Shown here: positions 8,248 to 15,469 of the stretch, one piece after another
How positions within the stretch are numbered: position 1 is the first letter of the stretch
Layout of the letters: each line of letters opens with the position of its first letter
Assembly (NCBI GenBank): GCA_037382465.1
Contig: JARRPX010000015.1
Location: 1-64,000 of the forward strand
DNA: 64,000 nt
Reading direction: 5' to 3'
Source: Anaerolineales bacterium
GTDB taxonomy: Bacteria; Chloroflexota; Anaerolineae; Anaerolineales; E44-bin32
Notes under the pieces: model-generated
Database searches by the model: none
Seen by the model: only the letters and a program-made list of their open reading frames with translations
What the model was told of the DNA's origin: nothing
Program-made: the position numbers and the translations under genes

Positions 8248-10004
8248 ACACGAACATCGACATCGAAACCCTCCTGGCGATCGACGTAGGCAGTGTGCAC
8301 ACGCGCGCGATCCTGTTCGACGTCGTCGACGGGCAATATCGCCTCGTTGCAACCGGCCGAGTTCCTTCGACTTCGGGTGCCCCGCTGTTCGACATCAGCG
8401 AAGGCGTGCGCAACGTGTTGGATGAATTGAAGCGCATCTCGGGGCGATCCTTCATAGACGATTCCGAAAATTTGATCATGCCGGTCGCCAGTGCCAGCGC
8501 TGGGGTCGACCGCTTCATGGCTACGGCTACAGCCGGGCCGAAAGTACGCACTATCCTGGTTGGCCTCATGCCTGGGGTTTCCGTGGAGAGCGTGCGTCGC
8601 CTGGCGGCGATGAGTTATCTGGATGTCGTCGGGGAGATCGACCTCATGGACCGCCGCCGGGATGAAGAGCAAATCGATGCCATTCTATCCGCGCGACCGG
8701 ATTTGATCCTCATCGCTGGCGGCACGGACGGCGGAGCGATAGATTCGGTTCTGCGTATGGTCGAAACCGTGAGTCTGGCGTCACGATTGCTGCCCATCAA
8801 CCAGCAGCCCAGAATCATCTACGCGGGCAACCAGCAGATTGTGGGCGCCATAGGTGATTATTTCGGAGATTGGGCGACCCTCATCCCATCGTTGAACGTG
8901 CGGCCAAGCATCGAAACGGAAGACATCGCTCCGGCTCGTAAACGCGTTACGGACGGCATCGCCGAGCTGCGTGCAGCTAAGATCGCGGGATTTGACGAAC
9001 TTATCGATTGGTCGGACGGTCACTTCATGTTGACGGCGGATGCTTTCGGCCGGGTGATACGATATTTGAGTCAGGTATACAGCCCGGAGAAAGGTGTCCT
9101 GGGGATTGACCTTGGCGCCAGTCAAGTGACCGTTGCCGCTGCTTTTGACGGCAATCTCGATGTTTCTATCCTGGCGGATTTGGGAATGGGTACGTCGTTG
9201 GATGGCATTCTTGAACGCGGCAAGATAAGCGATATCAAGCGCTGGTTGCCGATCGAATTACCCGACTCCTACGTGCGTGATTACATTCACAACAAGACGC
9301 TGTTTCCGCGCACGGTACCGACCATTCTCGAAGAGCTACATCTCGAGCACGCCCTGGCACGGGAAATCGTGCGTCTGGCGGTTAAAAAGGCACGTTCGGG
9401 TTGGGCGGGAAACAGCGCTGCGCATTCTTCTGTTTTAATGCCGCCGTTGGAACCGATCATTGCCAGCGGCGGCGTGCTGACAGGTGTGCCCCGACCGGAA
9501 TTCGCCGCCTTGATGCTTTTGGATGCCATTCAACCGACCGGTATCACGACTCTGGTTCTCGATCCCAACAGTTTGACACCGGCGCTTGGCGTTGCGGCCG
9601 GACAAATGCCGGTCGTAACAGTCCAAGTCCTCGAGACCGGGAGCTACATCAGCCTGGGTACGGTCATCGCACCCATTGGACGCTCGCGTAAGGGTAGGCG
9701 TATTCTAAGTTTACGGCTCGAGCGAACGGATGGAGGTGAAGAGGTCACCGGGGAGTTAAGAAAGGGGCAATTGGTGCGTATACCGCTTTCCCAGGGAGAA
9801 CAGGGCAGGCTTACTATCCGGCCCGAACGAGGCATCGACGTCGGTTTCGGCGGGCCGGGGAAGGCGGGGACAATTCGTGTTTCCGGAGGCGCCGTGGGTT
9901 TGGTCATCGATGGGCGGGGTCGACCTTTGCAGCTTTCGAAAGATCCGGCCCACCGACGGGAACTCAATCAGAAATGGCTGTGGGACATTGGAGCGATGGA
10001 ATAG
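8244..10004 (+). CDS. GlmL/MutL-family ASKHA-type ATPase
   Basis: A 586-residue protein with an actin/Hsp70-like phosphate motif near residues 9-22 (LLAIDVGSVHTRAILFD) and a second one near 285 (VLGIDLGASQVTV), plus AGGTDGGA and GMGTSLDG loops. This is the pattern of the glutamate mutase L (MutL) family, which accompanies B12-dependent glutamate mutase in fermenters. No mutase subunits (GlmS/GlmE) and no B12-binding DXHXXG motif are visible in the window. Instead the gene is embedded among membrane proteins, overlapping the upstream one by 4 nt. I infer a mechanical or assembly ATPase role, as PilM or FtsA play for their machines; this is unproven. Confidence 0.85.
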   Translation: MNTNIDIETLLAIDVGSVHTRAILFDVVDGQYRLVATGRVPSTSGAPLFDISEGVRNVLDELKRISGRSFIDDSENLIMPVASASAGVDRFMATATAGPKVRTILVGLMPGVSVESVRRLAAMSYLDVVGEIDLMDRRRDEEQIDAILSARPDLILIAGGTDGGAIDSVLRMVETVSLASRLLPINQQPRIIYAGNQQIVGAIGDYFGDWATLIPSLNVRPSIETEDIAPARKRVTDGIAELRAAKIAGFDELIDWSDGHFMLTADAFGRVIRYLSQVYSPEKGVLGIDLGASQVTVAAAFDGNLDVSILADLGMGTSLDGILERGKISDIKRWLPIELPDSYVRDYIHNKTLFPRTVPTILEELHLEHALAREIVRLAVKKARSGWAGNSAAHSSVLMPPLEPIIASGGVLTGVPRPEFAALMLLDAIQPTGITTLVLDPNSLTPALGVAAGQMPVVTVQVLETGSYISLGTVIAPIGRSRKGRRILSLRLERTDGGEEVTGELRKGQLVRIPLSQGEQGRLTIRPERGIDVGFGGPGKAGTIRVSGGAVGLVIDGRGRPLQLSKDPAHRRELNQKWLWDIGAME

Positions 10005-10044
10005 TGGTCTGGCATCAACCTTGCAACGTAAGGCACGGTGAGAT

Positions 10045-11112
10045 ATGAAAAAGTCGTATAACATACCCGTGACTCACGTCGTTTCCATGACGACGATCCG
10101 GCGAGAACGCTTGATGCCAGTTCCCGGAACGGTGCTCGTGGGTGTGAACGAATCCGTCAAGGGAGATCAGGTGTTGGCAGAATCCGCACCCACACCACAT
10201 CATTATTTTTTGAACGTCGCCCGTGGTCTGGGTGTGCCCGTGCGCCGCGTGGGGCAATATCTGGTGCGTAAAGCCGGAGAACGGGTTGAAAAGGGAGAGA
10301 TTATCGCCGGCCCGGTGGGTTTTGCGCGGCGATCCGTACGCGCCCCGCACGATGGGCGCATCGTGGCGATCACGCGCGGACGGGTGCTGTTCGAAGTGCG
10401 AGCAGAACCGATGGAATTACAGGCGGGTTTCCCCGGCCGGGTAATTGCTACGGATGGCGTTCAAACCATAACCCTCGAAACCAGCGGCGCCCTGGTTCAA
10501 GGCATATGGGGGAACGGTTTGCAGGATGCCGGCATCATGCGGCTCGCGGGGGATGATCCGTCGAGCAGACTGCGAGCGGGTCAACTCGATATCAAATTGC
10601 GCGGCGCGATCGTGGTTGCGGGAATATGCGACCACCCTGCACCATTGAAACAGGCAACGGACATCTCCGTGCGCGGAGTCATATTGGGAAGCATACTCTC
10701 GGATATTATTCCCGTCGCGAAGGAATTGCCTTATCCGTTGATTATTACGGAGGGTTTTGGGGAGCTGCCGATGAACAGCGCTGCTTTTCAAATCCTGGGG
10801 AGCAACGTGGGACGGGAAGTATCGATCGATGCAACCCCGATGGAACCCTACAAGATAAACCGCCCGGAGGTCATCATTCCGCTGCCTTCGAACGTGCCTA
10901 TCGAACTGCCGAACGAAGTGATCCCGATCAAGCGCGGAATTCGTGTGCGCATTCTACGTGCACCCCATCGAGGTAAAGTCGGCAAGGTGCGAGAGATGCT
11001 GCCCAGGGCGAGCATCTATCCGAGCGGCGTACACGCCGTGAGCGCAAAAATCGAGCTGGAACAGGGTGGCGTGATCTCCGTTCCTGTGGATAATTTGGAT
11101 GTGATTCAATGA
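10045..11112 (+). CDS. Barrel-sandwich plus KOW-like domain protein of the membrane/ATPase operon
   Basis: A 355-residue soluble protein. Residues about 65-115 read like a barrel-sandwich hybrid (lipoyl/RnfC-like: VRKAGERVEKGEIIAGPVG, then VRAPHDGRIVAITRG), without the lysine of a true lipoyl site. The C-terminus (about 295-340, RVRILRAPHRGKVGKV) resembles a KOW motif. The gene lies 40 nt after the ATPase, preceded by GGTGAGAT. No catalytic residues were recognised. The architecture suggests an adaptor that binds other components of the complex. DUF-level assignment was not possible by eye. Confidence 0.72.
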   Translation: MKKSYNIPVTHVVSMTTIRRERLMPVPGTVLVGVNESVKGDQVLAESAPTPHHYFLNVARGLGVPVRRVGQYLVRKAGERVEKGEIIAGPVGFARRSVRAPHDGRIVAITRGRVLFEVRAEPMELQAGFPGRVIATDGVQTITLETSGALVQGIWGNGLQDAGIMRLAGDDPSSRLRAGQLDIKLRGAIVVAGICDHPAPLKQATDISVRGVILGSILSDIIPVAKELPYPLIITEGFGELPMNSAAFQILGSNVGREVSIDATPMEPYKINRPEVIIPLPSNVPIELPNEVIPIKRGIRVRILRAPHRGKVGKVREMLPRASIYPSGVHAVSAKIELEQGGVISVPVDNLDVIQ

Positions 11113-11186
11113 GACCCATCGCCGGTTGTGGGCCGATTGCCCAGCGGGAGGCCGCTTGCCGGTTTGGAGAGTAAGGAGCATGGATT

Positions 11187-11756
11187 ATGGCAGAAGATTT
11201 TGAGGTGGGTGGCTTACTGCCCGGAGAGTCCTCGAGCAATCGAACCTTCGTTATGGCTGCCGTCGGATTGGGCGCCTTGCTGATTCTAAGTATGGCTTGC
11301 TTGGCGGCCTACGCATTGTGGTATGCGCCAAGACAGAAAGTAGCGCAACAGACAGAGGCGGCGGAAATCGTACTGCAGAACACGGAAGTCGCCGGTACGC
11401 AAACCGCAGAAGCGTCGGGCGCCACGGAAGCAGTTGCCCCTCCTACGGAAGCGGAAACTGCCACACCATCTCCGACGATCACGCCGACTCAAGTCGTCGT
11501 GCTGCCCACCAACACGCCTACGGAATTCTTGACCCTGGGCACGGTCGAACCGGGCACGGCGACCGCGGCCGCCCAGGCTACGCTCGATGCGGAAATGGGG
11601 GGAGGCGGAGGTGGAACACCGACGGCAACAGCCTTGCCGGTGACCGGCTTTGCGGACGAAGTGGGTATGCCGGCGCTGCTATTGCTTGCAGGGGCCTTGC
11701 TGGCCGTCATTTTCGTCGCCCGGGGCATTCGAACGCGTGGCGAGGTACAAGACTGA
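11187..11756 (+). CDS. Surface protein with LPVTG-type C-terminal sorting-like signal
   Basis: A 189-residue protein. It has an N-terminal membrane segment (about 21-46), a Thr/Pro/Ala/Glu-rich stalk with repeated TP and TAT units, a run of glycines (about 138-143), then LPVTG at 150-154, a hydrophobic helix (about 160-178) and a positively charged tail (RGIRTRG). This order is exactly that of LPXTG sortase substrates. AAGGAG lies 8 nt before the ATG. No sortase gene is visible in the window. It is the last gene of the operon and could be the exported product or surface anchor of the system. The stalk may alternatively just hold a bitopic protein away from the membrane. Confidence 0.78.
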   Translation: MAEDFEVGGLLPGESSSNRTFVMAAVGLGALLILSMACLAAYALWYAPRQKVAQQTEAAEIVLQNTEVAGTQTAEASGATEAVAPPTEAETATPSPTITPTQVVVLPTNTPTEFLTLGTVEPGTATAAAQATLDAEMGGGGGGTPTATALPVTGFADEVGMPALLLLAGALLAVIFVARGIRTRGEVQD

Positions 11757-11783
11757 GCCGTATAGATTTCTCAGTGTTTACAG

Positions 11784-11823
11784 TTGACAATCGAGCAGGG
11801 TCAATATACGATTGACCCTGCTC
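11784..11823 (+). promoter_or_regulatory. Promoter with overlapping 13-bp palindrome before the AAA/winged-helix regulator
   Basis: TTGACA (11784-11789) is followed after 17 bp by TACGAT (11807-11812). The perfect inverted repeat GAGCAGGGTCAAT / ATTGACCCTGCTC (11793-11805 and 11811-11823, 5-nt gap) covers the spacer, the -10 and the start region. It could be an operator for the regulator encoded 27 bp downstream or a terminator for the upstream operon. The tail (ATAATTTAA) is a poor U-tract, which favours the operator reading. Confidence 0.55.
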
Positions 11824-11850
11824 ATAATTTAACGACGAAAAGCACAAACG

Positions 11851-13164
11851 ATGGATATGCAACTATCTGATCTGGCACTTCGATTGCTGGGCGACCTTGC
11901 TGCTGGAAATTGTGTTGCGATTACAGGATTGAGCAATTCCGGAAAATCGACACTCATGCGATCTCTGGCAACGCAAGAAGCCAAGGACGCCTTTTACCAA
12001 GCCGGCGGTCGCCACGGCTTTCTCATCTACATCGATTGCAACCATGCAGTATCGATATCGGCGCAGGCTTTTTATGAGGTCGTATTACGAACGGTATTGG
12101 AGAGGCTGACGGATCAAATTTCCGAGGATCTGGCAAAGGGGTTGAGAAATTACTATGAATCCGTAACGGAAGCCGAATCGGCGTTCGCCGCTTCTCTCTC
12201 TTTCAATCTTGCTTTGAGCGATCTCTGTGAACAATTGGAGGGCGATCTTTGCCTGCTCCTGGATGAGTTCGACGAAATTTATTCGTCGCTCGACGAGCGT
12301 GCTTTGCTCAACTTGCGCGCGCTGAGGGATCGGTTCAGCGATCGTCTGGCGTATGCGACCGCAACACTGCGCGGACTTCCTGTTTTACGCGGCCGTCCCA
12401 TCGAAGGGGAATTCGCCGAGTTGTTCTCCCGGTTTTGTTACACAATGCCGCTGCTCGATGACGCGCAATCCGAACAAATCCTCGAGAAGCTCCAGCTCGG
12501 TTCAATTACCGAGGAAAAACGCTCGTTTTGTGTATCGATGGCAGGTGGACATCCGGGTTTATTAATCGCCGTTGCTCAAGTGGTGGCGGCTTCTGCGGAC
12601 GATAAAAAAGCGTATCAAGTCGAACGCGTAAGCCGTGAACCGCAGCCGAGGGCAGAGTGCCTGAAGTTGTGGGATCAGCTCAACGAAGATGAACAGGCTC
12701 ATCTGAGTTCATTGGCGACGGATCCTCAATCCGGACTACCGCAGCAGCATCTCCGCCATCTGGAACAACTCTCGCTACTCCGCGGTAAAAAGATCTTTTC
12801 CCCGATCTTCGAGGACTTCTTGCTGCGGAAATCGAGAGGGCCCGAAATCGACGCGCAGGGTGTTTACCTCGATTCGGACTCCGGCGACGTGTGGGTCGAC
12901 GGCGTGCGTATCCCCGTGTTGACCGACCTTGAATTCCGTTTGCTCGCGTTGCTGTATGAGCGGCTGGATAAATTGACCGATAAATACCGCATCGTTACAG
13001 CCGTGTGGGGGGAAGAGTACCTTGGCGATGTGGATGATGCGCGAGTGGAGAAATTGGTGAGTCGCTTACGCAGCAAGATCGAGACCGACCCTGCCGAGCC
13101 ACGTTATTTGATTACGCAGCGCGGCCGCGGGTATAAGCTTTTATCCGTGCCGCGCACGCAGTAA
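11851..13164 (+). CDS. P-loop ATPase fused to OmpR-type winged-helix DNA-binding domain
   Basis: A 437-residue protein. The Walker A motif GLSNSGKST lies near residues 29-37 and Walker B (LCLLLDEFDEI) near 133-143, as in AAA/STAND-like ATPases. The middle (about 190-300) looks like the helical lid/winged region of AAA proteins. The last 100 residues form a trans_reg_C domain (LTDLEFRLLALLYER ... VWGEEY ... VEKLVSRLRSKIE ... RGRGYKL). There is no receiver domain, so DNA binding is probably controlled by nucleotide binding instead of phosphorylation. It has its own promoter, overlapped by a 13-bp palindrome that may be its operator. The domains are clear; the target genes are unknown. Confidence 0.85.
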   Translation: MDMQLSDLALRLLGDLAAGNCVAITGLSNSGKSTLMRSLATQEAKDAFYQAGGRHGFLIYIDCNHAVSISAQAFYEVVLRTVLERLTDQISEDLAKGLRNYYESVTEAESAFAASLSFNLALSDLCEQLEGDLCLLLDEFDEIYSSLDERALLNLRALRDRFSDRLAYATATLRGLPVLRGRPIEGEFAELFSRFCYTMPLLDDAQSEQILEKLQLGSITEEKRSFCVSMAGGHPGLLIAVAQVVAASADDKKAYQVERVSREPQPRAECLKLWDQLNEDEQAHLSSLATDPQSGLPQQHLRHLEQLSLLRGKKIFSPIFEDFLLRKSRGPEIDAQGVYLDSDSGDVWVDGVRIPVLTDLEFRLLALLYERLDKLTDKYRIVTAVWGEEYLGDVDDARVEKLVSRLRSKIETDPAEPRYLITQRGRGYKLLSVPRTQ

Positions 13165-13537
13165 ACTGCAATCATTCGTCTTATCGTCCTGCTCGAATTA
13201 TCTTCCTTGCACTCGAAATCTGCTGCAGAGTAGCCGTGTTCTGGGGAAGGGGAAACATCGATCCATCATGGGATAGTCAGCATGATGCTGCGCTTTGCAT
13301 CAACGTCGAGATTCGAGCATGGCTGGAAGCTGCTGTAGCGCGTCGTTTTCCCCTTTAACGACAAACTTGCGTTCCAACTGCGATTGGGGCAAACTAGATG
13401 AATAATTCATCGGTGTTTATTCCGCAGTGTGATTACCAGGAACGAGATGGATCTAGATTTTATCCACGTCTTTTATAATCATCATCAAGTGTCAATGCCC
13501 ACCCCGCGGACGTGGATTGATTGAGGTTTAGACTGAT
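13165..13537 (+). promoter_or_regulatory. Intergenic region with TATAAT box flanked by a 9-bp inverted repeat
   Basis: No gene is supported in these 373 bases. TATAAT at 13474-13479 is a good -10, with a weak -35 (TAGATT). The repeat ATCCACGTC (13462-13470) returns inverted as GACGTGGAT (13509-13517), flanking the -10 and the expected transcription start of the following response-regulator gene. GAGG lies upstream of its ATG at 13538. Confidence 0.4.
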
Positions 13538-14656
13538 ATGGCCGAACCGACGATAATGGTCGTGGAAGATAACGTTTCACTTCTCGAAGGCCTCAAGGAC
13601 CTTCTGGAGAGCACCGGCTATCGAGTCGAAATCGCCGAAAACGGCGGGGAAGCACTCGAGTTACTCGAAGACGTCAAGCCTGACTTGATCATTTCCGACA
13701 TCATGATGCCCAGGCTCGATGGCTATGAATTCCAGGCCAGGGTACGTGAAAAGCCGGAGCTGCTCGGCGTACCGTTTATTTTCCTGACCGCGAAAGGGGG
13801 AAGAGATGACATCCGCTTGGGTAAAGACCTCGGAGCGGACGATTACATAACCAAACCCTTCGACGAAGAGGATTTGCTGGTTGCCGTCAGGTCCAAGCTC
13901 TCTCGTTGGGGCGATCTAAAGAAAGTGCAGGACGAGCAGATTGCTGGCATCAAACAAAATATCCTGCTCACCATGAGCCACGAATTCCGCACGCCATTAT
14001 CCTAAATACTCAATTACGCAGAAATGCTCGATGAGAATTATGAAACCATTGCCCCCGAGGATTTTCGTTTGTTCATGAAGGGAATTCAAAAAGGCGCGGC
14101 ACGTTTGAACCGGCTTGTGGAGGATTTCATTCTCCTCGTTGAGTTGGAGACGGGGGAAGCTGAAAAAGCATACCAAATCCGCAGACGCGAGGTCGCGGAT
14201 TTGGGCGCATGGCTGCGGGTTACCTGCCGCCGTTTTGAAGACGATGCAGGCGCGAGAGGCTTGAACCTCATTCTCGATATACCCGATCAACTGCCGGTGC
14301 TTGTCGTGGATGAATATTACCTGGCGAATGCGTTGGGACGGATTGTCGAGAACGCGATAAAGTTTTCGAAATCCACGAGCGAGTGGGTACGTGTGATGGT
14401 GAACGTTACCGATGAAGCACTCAGGATCTCCGTACAGGATCAGGGAATCGGAATTCCTGAGGAAGAAATGGAATCGCTGTTCAACATCTTCCATCAGATT
14501 GATCGAGCGAAATATGAACAACAAGGAATCGGCTCCGGGCTGGCGATTTGTCAGCGAATCGTCTCGATCCATGGGGGAAGTGTGAGCGTCGAGAGCGAGC
14601 ATGATGTCGGCACGGTAATCACGATTGAATTACCGTTTGAAGCGGCCTCGGGATAA
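13538..14656 (+). pseudogene. Receiver-histidine kinase hybrid split by an in-frame stop codon
   Basis: Codons 1-155 encode a complete receiver domain (acidic pocket VVEDN, phospho-acceptor Asp in LIISDIMMP, Lys in ITKPF) and the first half of a kinase H-box, ending SHEFRTPLS. TAA at 14003-14005 follows. The same frame then continues ILNYAEMLDENYE and encodes the rest of a HisKA helix and a full HATPase domain (N-box NAIKF, G1 DQGIGI, G2 GIGSGLAI). In relatives the codon after PLS/PLT is commonly Tyr (TAC/TAT), so one base change explains the stop. An ATG at 14024 could restart translation, but without the phospho-accepting His half. An inactivated gene, a stop read through, or a base-call error are all possible. 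Confidence 0.8.
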
Positions 14657-14740
14657 ACTGTCTGCTGCGAAAATCTCAGTCATGGCGAATTGTCGTTCCT
14701 TCGATTGCTTTCAATCTACGATTTATTTGGGATGTTGGGG

Positions 14741-15469
14741 ATGATGCGAATTAAAATCCTCTTCTCCATCCTTCTGTTTATTTCCCTTGGCGCTTGCCGC
14801 ACCCCAACACCCGAACCCTTGCCGGCAAGTACGATCGTCGAGAATTGTGTTGAGAGAATGCAGGCGCTATCCGGGTTCCATTTTTTGATCGAACGCAGTG
14901 GGTCACCTTCTTTCATCGACGCTAACCAATCTCTCGCCTTCCGCAGGGCTGAAGGCGATTTCCAGGCGCCGGATCGGGCGAGTGCAACCGTTCGGGTGAT
15001 CGGACCCGGGATCGTCGCCGAAGTCGACATCATCAGTGTCGCCGAAAATCAATGGGAAACCAACGTGCTTTCCGGAGAATGGCAGGCATTGCCGCCAAAC
15101 TGGGGCTTCAATCCCGCCTCGCTCTTCGATCGAGACATCGGCATTCAATCGATCTTGATCTCCGATCTGCGGAATCTCCGTTTACTCGGATACGAAGAAC
15201 TCGAGGAATATCCCGGTCAATTGCTGTATGCATTGGAAGGGACTCTCGATGGCGAGCGGCTCTACCGATTGAGCTACGGAATGATCGGTCCGCACACATT
15301 GGAGATCTCACTATTCATCGCCCCGGAAACCTTCGAGCTGTATCGTTTGAACATCGTCGATCACCGGTCGGACGCGGAAGAAGATACGCTGTGGCAGCTT
15401 GATTTCTGGAATTTCGATCAGTCGATAGACATCGTTCCACCCGAAGTGATTGGGGATTCGAACTCGTGA
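14741..15469 (+). CDS. LppX/LprAFG-family lipoprotein
   Basis: A 242-residue exported lipoprotein. The signal peptide MMRIKILFSILLFISLGAC ends in a lipobox (LGAC), after which the mature protein begins CRTPTPEP. The body (TIVENCVERMQALSGFHF ... GPGIVAEVDIISV ... FNPASLF) fits the LppX_LprAFG fold, a lipid-carrying half-barrel known from mycobacterial LprG and LppX. ATG 14741 is preferred over an upstream TTG at 14690 because the latter would precede the signal peptide with an odd tail. Its stop overlaps the GTG of an MFS gene by 4 nt, the same pairing as mycobacterial lprG-Rv1410c. I infer lipid or glycolipid transfer to the outside. Confidence 0.82.
   Translation: MMRIKILFSILLFISLGACRTPTPEPLPASTIVENCVERMQALSGFHFLIERSGSPSFIDANQSLAFRRAEGDFQAPDRASATVRVIGPGIVAEVDIISVAENQWETNVLSGEWQALPPNWGFNPASLFDRDIGIQSILISDLRNLRLLGYEELEEYPGQLLYALEGTLDGERLYRLSYGMIGPHTLEISLFIAPETFELYRLNIVDHRSDAEEDTLWQLDFWNFDQSIDIVPPEVIGDSNS

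Noticed and set aside
8244-10004. Glutamate fermentation role suggested by the GlmL/MutL name
   Set aside because: No mutase subunits, methylaspartate lyase or B12-binding motif occurs in the window, and the gene is embedded in a membrane-protein operon.
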